A DNA stretch of 64,000 nucleotides, from the NCBI GenBank assembly GCA_023383815.1, contig JAHDYG010000004.1:62001-126000 (forward strand). The letters run 5' to 3'. The notes beneath the pieces are model-generated. The model was not told the DNA's origin. It saw only the letters and a program-made list of their open reading frames with translations, and made no database searches. The stretch comes from Rhodocyclaceae bacterium (GTDB lineage Bacteria > Pseudomonadota > Gammaproteobacteria > Burkholderiales > Rhodocyclaceae). This document shows positions 28,236 through 40,132 of this stretch, piece after piece. Numbering within the stretch: the stretch's first letter is position 1; every line of letters starts with the position of its first letter. The position numbers and the translations under genes are program-made.

Positions 28236-29807
28236 CCAGGCGATGGCCTGGAGGTTGGTGGGTTCGTAGAACCAGCGCCCGATGACCATGAGGGCGAGCA
28301 CGAGACTGCAGATCCACTCTTCCCGTCCGTGCCGGCTGTCGGGATGCCAGCCTGCCACCAGCAGGATCGCGGCTGGAAGCAGATAGAGCAGGACCGGAAA
28401 GTCGCGATAGCGCGGATCGGCAAACAGCAGGATTCCAGCGATTGCGGCTGCAAACAGTACGATGCCCCTGAGAAGGCCTGAAAGCACCGCTGGATCGATG
28501 GCCAGGAGCGGATCGACGCGCAGTCGCCGCCACGCATCCCATGCGGGGAGGATGCGCAAGCCCGGTGGGCTGCCTGCGAGGCAAAGGGCGAGCAGGGTTC
28601 CAGCGCATGCGATCGTTCCGAGAAGGCTCCATTCGATGAGGTCGCGATAGGCGAGCGTCGCATGCTCGTGATGAAGCACGGCAAGCAGGCCGGCGCTCGC
28701 ACCGCATGCGGTCGAGGCTGCCACCTGCAGCAGGTTGTTTCCGGTTCGGCCTGCGCTTCGTAGTGCGAGCAGCGCGCACAGCAGTGCGCCGGCGCCGGCT
28801 CCGAGCACCGGAGCGAGGATCGAGTGCCGTTCCGATACCGGTCCGGTCAACGGGAACTTTGCTTCCAGTTCGTCGGTGAAAATCCCCCAGTGTCCGCCAA
28901 CAGTGCCTTCCAGCGCGCGCTTCCAGGGTTGATCGATCGCTTCGATCAGGTTGTAGTCCCATCCCTCCTGGTGGGCACGTTGCACGAATTCGCGAATGAA
29001 GCGCGCCTGATTGACACGCGACGGTCGCGACTGTTCGCGCTGGCGTCCGGCGCTCGGCCATCCGGTTTCGCCGATCGTGACGGGCTTCGTGAAGCGGCTG
29101 CCGACATCGGCAAAGACATCGGCAACATGTTCGACCGCCGTCTCGATCGCAACCGGGTGATCCTCCCAGAATGGCAGGATATGAACCGTTACACGATCGA
29201 CCGCTTGCTCGAGGTCGCGATTGCGGATCCAGAACTCCCAGACATCGGCGTAGGTCACGGGCACACTGGAGCGCTCGCGGGCCGATTCGATCAGCGCACG
29301 TAGCTCAGGCACGGTCAGCTCGCGGCGCAGCAGGACCTCGTTGCCGACGATCAGCATCCGCACGACGTCTGGATGTGCGTTGGCGATGGCGATCGCGCGG
29401 TCCAGTTCGATGGTGTTGCGTTTGGGATCCGAGCCGATCCACGCACCCAGCAGGACCTTCAGACCCAGCTCCCGCGCGACGGCAGGAACTTCGCTCAGTC
29501 CTTGGTCGACCGAGTAGATGCGCACGCATCCGGTTGAGGCTCGCAGGGTGCTGAGATCCTCGAGGATCTGTGTGCGCGCAATCGTCAGACCGGGATCGAA
29601 TGGCGTCTGTCCCGGTCGGTGGAACGGGGCGTAGGAGACGCACTGCAGTCGCTCTCCCTCGGCCAGCGCGAGATCGGGCAATGCGACCGGCTCTGCCTCG
29701 TGCAGCAGTTTTCCGGCGAGGACAAGGCAAAGCATCAGTTGCACTGCCAGGAAAGTGGCCCAGAACCGGGAGCCGGCGAGCGGATTGCGAAATCGGTGGG
29801 TGTCCAT
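28167..29807 (-). CDS. Membrane-anchored GH17 glycoside hydrolase/transglycosylase-like protein
   Basis: The 546 residues have an N-terminal signal anchor (about 15-33) and a GH17 domain (about 55-300). Both catalytic Glu motifs, IVGNE and GETGWPS, are kept. Six to eight C-terminal membrane helices follow. The GH17 domain is clearly related to that of the neighbouring GH17-GT2 fusion, sharing the order of the LLGAWIGSD/VTAGAWLGAD, VTVHILPFW/ITVHLLPYH and EAIDQPWK/EAFDQPWK segments. It probably remodels the glucan made by that synthase, for branching or cyclisation. No ribosome binding site precedes the ATG at 29807; the upstream bases read CTCCTCC, the reverse of one. Terminator 29850-29876 lies just before it. 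Confidence 0.8.
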   Translation of the reverse strand: MDTHRFRNPLAGSRFWATFLAVQLMLCLVLAGKLLHEAEPVALPDLALAEGERLQCVSYAPFHRPGQTPFDPGLTIARTQILEDLSTLRASTGCVRIYSVDQGLSEVPAVARELGLKVLLGAWIGSDPKRNTIELDRAIAIANAHPDVVRMLIVGNEVLLRRELTVPELRALIESARERSSVPVTYADVWEFWIRNRDLEQAVDRVTVHILPFWEDHPVAIETAVEHVADVFADVGSRFTKPVTIGETGWPSAGRQREQSRPSRVNQARFIREFVQRAHQEGWDYNLIEAIDQPWKRALEGTVGGHWGIFTDELEAKFPLTGPVSERHSILAPVLGAGAGALLCALLALRSAGRTGNNLLQVAASTACGASAGLLAVLHHEHATLAYRDLIEWSLLGTIACAGTLLALCLAGSPPGLRILPAWDAWRRLRVDPLLAIDPAVLSGLLRGIVLFAAAIAGILLFADPRYRDFPVLLYLLPAAILLVAGWHPDSRHGREEWICSLVLALMVIGRWFYEPTNLQAIAWLTTGLALAAPTLRRPTHENEQG

Positions 29808-29849
29808 ACAGGAGGAGTGTCTGGCCGGCGGTTGCAGGGTGTGAACACG

Positions 29850-29876
29850 AAAAAGCCACGCCCGGATGGGCGTGGC
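29850..29876 (-). terminator. Intrinsic terminator of the gcv operon
   Basis: GCCACGCCC and GGGCGTGGC pair perfectly around a 4-nt loop and are followed on the minus strand by TTTTT. It lies 64 nt past the gcvP stop and 43 nt before the GH17 ATG. Confidence 0.92.
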
Positions 29877-29939
29877 ACTTGATCCAGCAGGTTCCGAAAT
29901 CCTGCGCAGCAAGAGTGTAGGGAGCAGCGCGACGCCCGT

Positions 29940-32846
<2,907 letters not shown>

Positions 32847-32939
32847 GGCTTCGGCTCCAGGGGGAAGCGGATCAGGATTGGAAGATCGGGGGAGCGGTGG
32901 CGGGCACCGTGGCACGCCGTCCGCCCCGGGGGCACATCA

Positions 32940-33323
32940 TCAGCTGTTGGCGATGCTCGCTTCGTAGCCGGTAGCGTCGAGGAGATCGGACAGGTCAGCG
33001 CTGTCCGGGCGCAGCCTGAAAAGCCAGGCCGAGTAGGCGTCCGCGTTGATCGATTCGGGGCTGTCGGCCACCGACTGGTTCGATTCGGTCACTGTCCCGG
33101 CGACCGGTGCGTAGATGTCCGATGCGGCCTTCACGGATTCGACGACTGCGCAGGCATCGCCGCTGCCCAGGGTGCGCCCGGCTTCGGGCAGTTCCACGAA
33201 GACGATGTCGCCGAGCGCCTCCTGTGCGTGGTCGGTGATGCCGACGGTCAGGGTGCCGTCGGATTCGACGCGAATCCATTCGTGCGATGCGGTGTACTTG
33301 AGGTCGGTCGGGATGGCGCTCAC
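32940..33323 (-). CDS. gcvH: Glycine cleavage system H protein
   Basis: The 127 residues form the lipoyl-carrier fold, with HEWIRVE at the N-terminus and the lipoylation site K65 in [11 protein letters not shown]. It shuttles the aminomethyl group between P, T and L proteins. The start is a GTG at 33323 with GGAG 7 nt upstream. It is 59 nt from gcvT and 93 nt from gcvP on the same strand. Confidence 0.97.
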   Translation of the reverse strand: MSAIPTDLKYTASHEWIRVESDGTLTVGITDHAQEALGDIVFVELPEAGRTLGSGDACAVVESVKAASDIYAPVAGTVTESNQSVADSPESINADAYSAWLFRLRPDSADLSDLLDATGYEASIANS

Positions 33324-33382
33324 GGTAGTCTCCGGTAGGATGGTTTGAACGGGTAGGTCAGGAAGATCGGGTGCGGCGGTGA

Positions 33383-34489
33383 TCAGGCGGTCGGCTCGAC
33401 CAGGATCTTGCCGTTGCGAACGAAAGGCAGCTTGACGGTGCGTGCACGCAGACGGCGGCCGCGGACGTCGACCTCGACGAGTTCGCCTGCTTCGATTTCG
33501 GCCGGCAGGCGTGCGAAGGCGATCGAACGTTCGAGGGTCGGCGAGAAGCTGCCGCTGGTGGTCTCGCCTTCGCCCAGACGCGAAAACACCGGCATGTGCG
33601 CGCGCAGCACGCCCTTGTCTTCGAGGATCAATCCGAGCACCGCACGGGGTGCGCTGGTCGGGACTTCGAGCGCCGGGCGTCCTACGAAGGCTCGCGCCTC
33701 GTCACGCAGATCGACCGTCCAGGCGAGCCCCGCGTCGAGCGGCGAGACGGTCTCGTCCATGTCCTGGCCATAGAGATTCATGCCGGCTTCCAGGCGGAGC
33801 GTGTCGCGCGCCCCGAGCCCGCAGGGGTGGACGCCGGATGCGAGCAGCGCATTCCACAGCGACGCAGCTTCCTTTGCTGGAATGGTGATCTCCAGTCCGT
33901 CCTCGCCGGTGTATCCGGTGCGCGCGATCAGGGTGTCGCCGTGGCGGATCGCACTGAACGGCGACGGGGCTTCGCCGGCGGCCGACAACTCGGGCATTGC
34001 GGCGCTCGCTTTCGCGATCGCGTTCGGACCCTGCACGGCGATCATTGCCAGATCGCGCCGCGCCGTCAGCGAAACGTTGGCACCCGTTGCCGCGATCCGG
34101 GCCCTCATCCAGGCGACGTCCTTGTCCGCGGTGCCGGCATTGACAACGATCCGCCAGTCGTCATCGGCGAAGCGGTAGACGATGAGATCGTCGATCACGC
34201 CACCGGCTTCAGTGAGCATGCACGAATAGAGAGCCTTGCCGGGCGTCTTCAGGCGCGCCACGTCGTTGGCGAGCAGGCCGCGCAAAAACTCCTTCGCGCC
34301 GGTGCCGGTGAGGTCGAGAGCGAGCATGTGCGAGACGTCGAACATGCCGGCATCGCGCCGCACCGCGTGGTGTTCGTCGATCTGTGAGCCGTAGTTCACG
34401 GGCATGTCCCAGCCGGCAAAGTCCACCATGCGCGCGTTGGCTGCAAGATGGCAGGCGTGGAGGGGGGTGTGTTTGACGGGTGCGTCCAT
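33383..34489 (-). CDS. gcvT: Aminomethyltransferase, T-protein
   Basis: The 368 residues are a standard Gcv[21 protein letters not shown] at the N-terminus, the folate-binding core with HTGYTGEDG-type sequence (here [12 protein letters not shown]), and the C-terminal beta-barrel. It releases ammonia and forms 5,10-methylene-tetrahydrofolate from the H-protein intermediate. The ATG at 34489 is chosen because it matches family N-termini and lies just after the riboswitch expression platform. The lipoamide dehydrogenase (L protein) is not encoded nearby. Confidence 0.97.
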   Translation of the reverse strand: MDAPVKHTPLHACHLAANARMVDFAGWDMPVNYGSQIDEHHAVRRDAGMFDVSHMLALDLTGTGAKEFLRGLLANDVARLKTPGKALYSCMLTEAGGVIDDLIVYRFADDDWRIVVNAGTADKDVAWMRARIAATGANVSLTARRDLAMIAVQGPNAIAKASAAMPELSAAGEAPSPFSAIRHGDTLIARTGYTGEDGLEITIPAKEAASLWNALLASGVHPCGLGARDTLRLEAGMNLYGQDMDETVSPLDAGLAWTVDLRDEARAFVGRPALEVPTSAPRAVLGLILEDKGVLRAHMPVFSRLGEGETTSGSFSPTLERSIAFARLPAEIEAGELVEVDVRGRRLRARTVKLPFVRNGKILVEPTA

Positions 34490-34527
34490 GGGCTGTGCTC
34501 TCTTCCGGTAAGGGTTCGCGATCAACG

Positions 34528-34568
34528 AAAACGGGGCGAGACAGCAGCAATCCGGCCGGATTCGCCCC
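34528..34568 (-). terminator. Expression-platform terminator of the glycine riboswitch
   Basis: On the minus strand GGGGCGA pairs with TCGCCCC and is followed by GTTTTCG. The left arm directly continues the 3' end of the second aptamer (ACAGATGGGGCG). Aptamer folding and terminator formation can therefore compete, which fits a glycine-on switch. Confidence 0.75.
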
Positions 34569-34772
34569 ATCTGTCCCTTGTACCTGAGAGATTCCGCCAG
34601 CCTGTCGCGCTCGGGCGCGAGGCCGTCCGGGTGCCCCTTCGGTGGATGCCTCGGTTGCCAAAGGGCAGCCGGGCATCGCTCTCCAGACTTGTGGTTCGTG
34701 CGCGGTCCTTTTGCCTGAGCGATTCCGGGGGGTTACGCCTTCGGCGGTTCCGGGAGGAACTCTCTCCCGCGC
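34567..34772 (-). promoter_or_regulatory. Tandem glycine riboswitch
   Basis: Two aptamers are visible in the gcvT leader. Aptamer 1 (34700-34772) is closed by GCGCGG/CCGCGC and contains GGAATCGCTCAGGCAAAAGG. Aptamer 2 (about 34567-34690) contains GGAATCTCTCAGGTACAAGG. Both have the conserved CTCAGGyA-AAGGA/G core of glycine-binding RNAs, separated by a short linker. It controls gcvT-gcvH-gcvP. Confidence 0.95.
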
Positions 34773-34781
34773 GACGGGCGA

Positions 34782-34811
34782 ACGATAGCACTGCCCGGGG
34801 GGTGGTGGCAA
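34782..34811 (-). promoter_or_regulatory. Promoter of the riboswitch-gcv operon
   Basis: TTGCCA (-35) and TATCGT (-10) are 18 bp apart on the minus strand, with TGC before the -10 (extended type). The predicted start falls at about 34775, just before aptamer 1. Confidence 0.72.
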
Positions 34812-34839
34812 TCGGCCGGGCAACTGCTATTCTCGGCGG

Positions 34840-35766
34840 ATGAAGGACTCATCGAGCCGCTTCCTGACGATTCGTGGGTTGCGCCACCATGTGCGCGAAT
34901 GGGGCCGTGAAGGCGCCCGGAAGCTCTTCATGCTGCATGGCTGGGGAGATGTCTCGGCGAGCTTCCAGTTCGTCGTCGATGCGTTCGAGGCAGACTGGCA
35001 CGTATTTGCTCCGGATTGGCGCGGATTCGGTCTGTCAGGCTGGAGTCCTGGCGGCTACTGGTTTCCGGAATACCTCGCCGATCTCGAAGCGGTGCTTGAC
35101 CACCTGGCACCCGATGAAGCCGTGAATCTCGTCGGACACAGTCTGGGCGGGAATGTCGCCTGCCTGTATGCCGGCGTGCGGCCGCAGCGCATTGCGCGGC
35201 TCGCGGCGCTCGACGCATTCGGCTTGCCCGGGCGGGCGCCGGAAGAGGCTCCCGCCCGCCTTGAAACATGGCTCGATCAGCTGAAGGTCTCGCGCGGGTT
35301 CAGGGTCTACTCAGGGGACGATGCGTTCGCGGCACGCCTCATGCGCGACAATCCGCGTTTGACTCCCGAGCGTGCGGCGTTTCTGGCGAAGCATCTGGGT
35401 ACGAGGGATGACGCGGGAGGCGTACGCATTGCTGCGGATCCGCTCCACCGCAATCTCAACCCGGTGCTCTACCGGCGCCATGAAGCCGAGGCGTGCTGGC
35501 GCGGGGTCGAGGCGCCGGTGCTCGGGATCGTGCAGGAGTCTCCCGACTGGAGACGGGCCATGGGTGTCGATGACGCGATGCACGAAGCCGCGACTGCCTG
35601 TTTCCGCGACTACCGGGAAGTGGTGATTGCCGACAGCGGGCACAATTTCCACCATGATCAGCCGGAACGGACCGCAGCAACCCTTGAGGCCTTCTTTCTG
35701 TCTGAACCAGCAGGATCGAGCAGGAATCCAGGCCCCGCAAGCTCGCCCGGAGGCGATCATGGGTAG
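34840..35766 (+). CDS. Alpha/beta-hydrolase fold protein
   Basis: The 308 residues have the alpha/beta-hydrolase elements: oxyanion motif MLHGWGD (31-37), nucleophile elbow GHSLGG with S101, an acid in the C-terminal half, and the catalytic histidine in DSGHNFHHDQ. The substrate is unknown; the family includes esterases, haloalkane dehalogenases and lipases. It is divergent from the gcv riboswitch. An extended -10 (TGCTATTCT) ends 6 nt before the ATG, so the mRNA may be leaderless. The next gene overlaps its stop by 8 bp. Confidence 0.87.
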   Translation: MKDSSSRFLTIRGLRHHVREWGREGARKLFMLHGWGDVSASFQFVVDAFEADWHVFAPDWRGFGLSGWSPGGYWFPEYLADLEAVLDHLAPDEAVNLVGHSLGGNVACLYAGVRPQRIARLAALDAFGLPGRAPEEAPARLETWLDQLKVSRGFRVYSGDDAFAARLMRDNPRLTPERAAFLAKHLGTRDDAGGVRIAADPLHRNLNPVLYRRHEAEACWRGVEAPVLGIVQESPDWRRAMGVDDAMHEAATACFRDYREVVIADSGHNFHHDQPERTAATLEAFFLSEPAGSSRNPGPASSPGGDHG

Positions 35767-36673
35767 CGCGGAACCCTTGCGAACGATGACCTGTACCGCC
35801 ATGAATGAAGATCTGCACTGTCACTCGACGGTTTCGGATGGCTGGCTTTCTCCGGCCGAGGTGGTTCGGCGCGCCCTTGCGAACGGTGTGACGATGCTCG
35901 CCCTGACCGATCACGACGAGGTGGCCGGGATCGACGAGGCCCTTGCCGCGGCGGCGGGGACCGCGCTGACGCTGGTGCCCGGCGTCGAGATCTCGGTGTC
36001 GTTTCTGGGCGAGACGGTCCATATCGTCGGGCTCGGCGTCGACCATCGGGATTCCCGGCTCGTGGACGGTCTTGCGCAGGTGCGGCGTGGTCGCGACGAG
36101 CGCGCGGGGCGAATCGCGGCAGAGCTCGAACGGGTCGGGATCCGCGATGCGCTCGCCGGCGCACGACGCTTCGCCCACAATCCGGAACTGGTCAGCCGCG
36201 CGCACTTCGCCCGATTCTTTGTCGACTCAGGATTGATGCCGGACGTGAACACGGTGTTTCGGTACTATCTCGCCAAGGGCAAGCCGGGGTACGTCGAGCA
36301 CGAGTGGGCGACGCTGGAAGAGGCCGTGGGGTGGGTGCGCGGTGCCGGTGGCGTTGCGGTGATCGCACACCCGGGGCGGTGCCGGTTCGCGGATGGCGAC
36401 ATGAAGCGCCTGCTGGAGCGTTTCGTTGCCTGTGGCGGCGAAGCGATCGAGGTCGTGTCGGGCAGCCACTCGGATGCCGAGGTCAGGCGGTTTGCAGCGA
36501 TTGCGCGGCAATGGGGGCTGCTGGCGTCGCGAGCGTCGGATTTCCACGGCGAGCTGGAAAGCCCGGTCGATCTCGGACGCTGTGCCCCCTTGCCGCCGGA
36601 TCTGAATCCTGTATGGTCGCGCCTTGCCGGGAACGATGCGGACGGGCAGGCCGTTCGCGCGCAAGGCGATTGA
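35759..36673 (+). CDS. PHP-domain phosphoesterase (RNase AM/YciV-like nucleoside-bisphosphate phosphatase)
   Basis: The 304 residues contain the PHP domain, with DLHCHSTVSDGWLSPAE, LTDHDEVAG and a GVEIS strand, whose His/Asp residues bind a trinuclear metal site. The later RASDFHG completes the site. The family member YciV (TrpH, RNase AM) hydrolyses 3',5'-nucleoside bisphosphates and trims RNA 5' ends. In E. coli it sits beside yciO, as it does here. I place the start at ATG 35759 because GGAGG lies 6 nt upstream. ATG 35801 (MNEDLHCH) gives the usual family N-terminus and is the alternative. Confidence 0.88.
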   Translation: MGSAEPLRTMTCTAMNEDLHCHSTVSDGWLSPAEVVRRALANGVTMLALTDHDEVAGIDEALAAAAGTALTLVPGVEISVSFLGETVHIVGLGVDHRDSRLVDGLAQVRRGRDERAGRIAAELERVGIRDALAGARRFAHNPELVSRAHFARFFVDSGLMPDVNTVFRYYLAKGKPGYVEHEWATLEEAVGWVRGAGGVAVIAHPGRCRFADGDMKRLLERFVACGGEAIEVVSGSHSDAEVRRFAAIARQWGLLASRASDFHGELESPVDLGRCAPLPPDLNPVWSRLAGNDADGQAVRAQGD

Positions 36674-36688
36674 TTCGACGGCACGACC

Positions 36689-37321
36689 ATGGCCCAGTTC
36701 TTCTCGCTCCATCCCGAACAGCCGCAACCACGCCTGATCCGGCAGGCCGCGCAGATCATGCGCGGCGGCGGATTGGTCGCCTTTCCGACCGATTCCGCCT
36801 ATGCCTTGGGCGGACACATGGGTGACGTCGACCTGCTGCAGCGCATCCGGCGTATCCGCGGCGTCGACGAACGCCACCATTTCACGCTGATGTGCCGTGA
36901 TCTTTCCGAGATCGCGACCTATGCGCGCGTCGACAACCGGCAGTACCGCCTGCTCAAGGCCACCACGCCAGGAACCTATACCTTCATTCTCGAAGCGACG
37001 AAGGAATTGCCGCGCCGCGTGATGCATCCCAGGCGCAAGACCATCGGACTGCGCGTACCCGACCATCCCGTCGTGGTCGCTCTGCTGGCAGAACTCGGGG
37101 AGCCGATCCTGACCTCGACCCTGCTGCTGCCGGGCGAGGATCTGCCCCTGACCGATGCCGAGGAGATTCTTGAACGACTGGGCAAGCAGGTCGACCTCGT
37201 GATCGAGGCGGGGTTTTGCGGACCCGAGGCAACGACCGTGATCGATCTGACTTCGGGTGCACCGGAGCTTGTACGCGCCGGTCGTGGGGACTTGCAGCCG
37301 TTCGGCCTTGAGCCGGAATGA
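36689..37321 (+). CDS. yciO: Sua5/YciO/YrdC-family protein (YciO)
   Basis: The 210 residues match the YrdC-like fold: GGGLVAFPTDSAYALGGH at 26-43, then the KATTPGTYTFILEATKELPR substrate pocket and GLRVPDHPVV. The R-R-K-T-I-G spacing (HPRRKTIGLR) is of the YciO branch. Relatives TsaC/Sua5 make threonylcarbamoyl-AMP for tRNA t6A; YciO has weak or different activity and is not essential. It follows the PHP gene by 15 nt, repeating the E. coli yciV-yciO pair. Confidence 0.92.
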   Translation: MAQFFSLHPEQPQPRLIRQAAQIMRGGGLVAFPTDSAYALGGHMGDVDLLQRIRRIRGVDERHHFTLMCRDLSEIATYARVDNRQYRLLKATTPGTYTFILEATKELPRRVMHPRRKTIGLRVPDHPVVVALLAELGEPILTSTLLLPGEDLPLTDAEEILERLGKQVDLVIEAGFCGPEATTVIDLTSGAPELVRAGRGDLQPFGLEPE

Positions 37322-37384
37322 GTGCGGCATCCGTGGGCGGGCTTCCTGGCTCTGCTAGAATCCAGCGTTTTACGCCGTGACGTG

Positions 37385-38044
37385 ATGGAATCCTTGATCC
37401 CCACTCTGGCCATCTGGGCACTGCCGGTTCTGCTGGCAATCACGCTGCACGAGGCGGCCCACGGCTATGTCGCGCGACATTTCGGCGATCCGACGGCCGA
37501 TCTGGCCGGACGCATCACGCTCAACCCGTTCAGGCACATCGATCTGGTCGGCACCGTGCTTGTCCCCGTGGGGATCCTGGCGGCATCGACGATGCTTGGC
37601 GGGGGTGGAATCCTGTTCGGGTGGGCCAAGCCGGTGCCGGTCGATTTCACCCGGCTGCGCAATCCGAAGGCGAACATGTTGTGGGTGGCGGCTGCCGGCC
37701 CCTTCATGAACCTCGTCATGGCCTTTGGTTGGGCGGCATTGTTTGCGATCACTCTGCATTCGGCCGAGCATGCCTACTCCGTTCCGATGTTGCGAATGGC
37801 GGACGCCGGGATGCAGATCAATGCTGCGCTGATGCTGCTCAACCTGCTGCCGATCCCGCCGCTCGATGGCGGCCGGATTGCGGTAAGCCTCCTTCCCGGA
37901 CGGCTTGCGTGGCAGTTTTCTCGCCTTGAGCCGTACGGATTCCCGATTCTTCTGGTGTTGTTGTTTACGGGGCTTCTGGGCGCTGTGCTGTGGCCGTTGA
38001 TCGCCTGGTTCCGATATCTTCTTGCAATCCTTTTTGGTTTCTGA
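37385..38044 (+). CDS. Site-2-protease-type M50 membrane metalloprotease
   Basis: The 219 residues hold five to six hydrophobic helices with the zinc motif HEAAH (H22, E23, H26) in the first helix and the second ligand motif PPLDGGRI. It is the short S2P group without PDZ domain, common upstream of trpS and scpAB in bacteria. It probably cleaves substrates within the membrane, but no substrate is known. The ATG at 37385 puts the zinc motif at the family position; an upstream in-frame start is less likely. It ends 9 nt before trpS. Confidence 0.9.
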   Translation: MESLIPTLAIWALPVLLAITLHEAAHGYVARHFGDPTADLAGRITLNPFRHIDLVGTVLVPVGILAASTMLGGGGILFGWAKPVPVDFTRLRNPKANMLWVAAAGPFMNLVMAFGWAALFAITLHSAEHAYSVPMLRMADAGMQINAALMLLNLLPIPPLDGGRIAVSLLPGRLAWQFSRLEPYGFPILLVLLFTGLLGAVLWPLIAWFRYLLAILFGF

Positions 38045-38053
38045 TCCCACATC

Positions 38054-39256
38054 ATGTATGCAGAGCGAGTTCTATCCGGCATGCGCCCGACCGGGCGCCT
38101 TCACCTCGGCCACTACCATGGCGTACTCAAGAACTGGGTCAAGCTGCAGGAGGAATACCCCTGCCTGTTCTTCGTCGCCGACTGGCATGCGCTGACGACG
38201 AATTACGACTCGCCCCAGGTGATCGAGGAGAGTGTGTGGGAGATGCTGATCGACTGGCTCGCGGCCGGGGTAGATCCTGCGCAGGCGACGCTCTTCATCC
38301 AGTCGCGCGTGCTCGAGCATGCCGAGTTGCATCTGCTGCTGTCGATGATGTGTCCGCTGGGCTGGCTGGAACGTGTGCCCACCTACAAGGACCAGCAGGA
38401 GAAGCTCGCGAGCAAGGATCTGTCGACGTACGGCTTTCTCGGCTATCCGCTGCTGCAGTCGGCCGACATCCTGATCTACCGCGCCGACAAGGTGCCGGTC
38501 GGCGAGGACCAGGTCCCGCACGTGGAGATTACCCGGGAGATCGCGCGCCGCTTCAATCATCTCTACGGTCGTGAGCCCGGTTTCGAGGACAAGGCGCGCG
38601 AGGCGGTCAAGAAGCTCGGCGCGAAGCGCGCGCGCCTCTATCAGGAGATGCGTACCCGCTATCAGCAGGAAGGCGAGGAGGCTGCTCTGGAAGAGGCGCA
38701 TGCGCTGCTCGAGGAGGCACAGAACCTCAGCATGGGAGATCGGGAGCGTCTGTACGGCTACCTTGAAGGCAGCAGCAAGATGATTCTCGTCGAACCCGGC
38801 GCGCTGCTCACGGAAGCGGCACGGATGCCCGGGCTGGATGGACAGAAGATGTCCAAGAGTTACGGAAACACGATCTTCCTGCGTGAGGAGGCCGAGTCGG
38901 TCACGAAGAAGATCCGCACCATGCAGACCGATCCGGCAAGAGTGCGCAGGACCGATCCGGGCGATCCGGAGAAGTGTCCGGTGTGGCAGTTTCACCAGAT
39001 CTACTCCGATACGGCGACCTGCGCCTGGGTCCAGGAAGGTTGTCGCAGCGCCGGGATCGGGTGCCTGGAGTGCAAGCAACCGGTCGTGGAGGCTGTCCTC
39101 AAGGAGCAGTCGGTGATGCACGATCGCGCGCAGCCTTATGTCGAGGACCCCTCTCTCGTTCGCAACATCATTGCCGATGGATGCGAGCGGGCACGCAAGC
39201 TCGCCCAGGAAACGATGCGGGACGTTCGGGATGCAATGGGTCTGTCATACACGTGA
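38054..39256 (+). CDS. trpS: Tryptophanyl-tRNA synthetase
   Basis: The 400-residue class-Ic synthetase has the HIGH-type motif HLGH at 17-20 and KMSKS at 265-269. At 400 residues it is the longer TrpS form seen in betaproteobacteria, compared with about 330 in E. coli. The extra length is in the linker before KMSKS (about 190-240, Glu/Arg-rich) and in the C-terminal part, where four Cys (C306, C316, C323, C332 region) are grouped. It charges tRNA-Trp. No good ribosome binding site is seen before the ATG, so translation may rely on coupling to the upstream protease gene. Confidence 0.97.
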   Translation: MYAERVLSGMRPTGRLHLGHYHGVLKNWVKLQEEYPCLFFVADWHALTTNYDSPQVIEESVWEMLIDWLAAGVDPAQATLFIQSRVLEHAELHLLLSMMCPLGWLERVPTYKDQQEKLASKDLSTYGFLGYPLLQSADILIYRADKVPVGEDQVPHVEITREIARRFNHLYGREPGFEDKAREAVKKLGAKRARLYQEMRTRYQQEGEEAALEEAHALLEEAQNLSMGDRERLYGYLEGSSKMILVEPGALLTEAARMPGLDGQKMSKSYGNTIFLREEAESVTKKIRTMQTDPARVRRTDPGDPEKCPVWQFHQIYSDTATCAWVQEGCRSAGIGCLECKQPVVEAVLKEQSVMHDRAQPYVEDPSLVRNIIADGCERARKLAQETMRDVRDAMGLSYT

Positions 39257-39298
39257 CGCAACCGGGCAGGCGGGCTGCGAGCACGCGTTCCTCGGCCG

Positions 39299-40132
39299 AT
39301 GAACGACACGCTTGAGCTTGCCCCGGTCGAGACGGCCGCGCAGGCTGCGGCGGTCGCGCGCCTCTACGGCGAGCCGATGCGGGATCTGCCGGCAGACCTG
39401 TACATCCCGCCCGACGCGCTGGAGGTCATGCTCGAAGCCTTCGAGGGGCCGCTCGACCTGCTCCTGTATCTGATCCGCAGATCCAGTGTCGACATCCTGG
39501 ACATTCCGATGGCGCCACTGACGGCGCAGTATCTGGCGTATGTCGAGCTGATGCGAAGCCGCAACCTCGAACTGGCGGCCGACTATCTGTTGATGGCGGC
39601 GATGCTGCTGGAGATCAAGTCACGCATGCTGCTGCCGCGTCCGCAGCGCGAAGCGGATGCAGAGCCGGCCGATCCGCGCGCCGAACTCGTGCGAAGGCTG
39701 CTCGACTACGAGCAGATGAAGCTTGCAGCGGTGCGCATCGATGCGATGCCGCATGCCGGCCGCGATCAGGAATGGGTCGGAGTGATGGTCGCCGGGCGGC
39801 TCGTCGAACGCCTGCCGGACGTCAGTCTCCATGACCTTCAGCTTGCCTGGCTCAAGATCGTCCGTCGCGCCCGCCTGCAGCGCCATCACACGGTACGTCG
39901 CGACGAGCTGTCGGTGCGCGAGCACATGTCCGGCATCCTGCGTCGACTCGCCGGGGGCGCGCATGTCGCGTTCGAGCAACTGTTCGATCCGCGGCTTGGC
40001 CTTGCCGGCGTCGTCGTGAGTTTTCTTGCAGTCCTCGAACTGGTCAAGGAACGGATCATCGAGATCACCCAGAGCGAGGCATTCGCCCCCCTTTACGCAA
40101 GGCTCGCCGATGGAACCGAAGACGCCGGATGA
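39299..40132 (+). CDS. scpA: Segregation and condensation protein A
   Basis: The 277 residues carry the ScpA kleisin pattern, with [23 protein letters not shown] near 48-70 (in two parts), [21 protein letters not shown], and a C-terminal winged helix ([18 protein letters not shown]). ScpA bridges the SMC heads in the chromosome condensin. It overlaps scpB by 23 bp, which is typical of translational coupling. Confidence 0.96.
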   Translation: MNDTLELAPVETAAQAAAVARLYGEPMRDLPADLYIPPDALEVMLEAFEGPLDLLLYLIRRSSVDILDIPMAPLTAQYLAYVELMRSRNLELAADYLLMAAMLLEIKSRMLLPRPQREADAEPADPRAELVRRLLDYEQMKLAAVRIDAMPHAGRDQEWVGVMVAGRLVERLPDVSLHDLQLAWLKIVRRARLQRHHTVRRDELSVREHMSGILRRLAGGAHVAFEQLFDPRLGLAGVVVSFLAVLELVKERIIEITQSEAFAPLYARLADGTEDAG

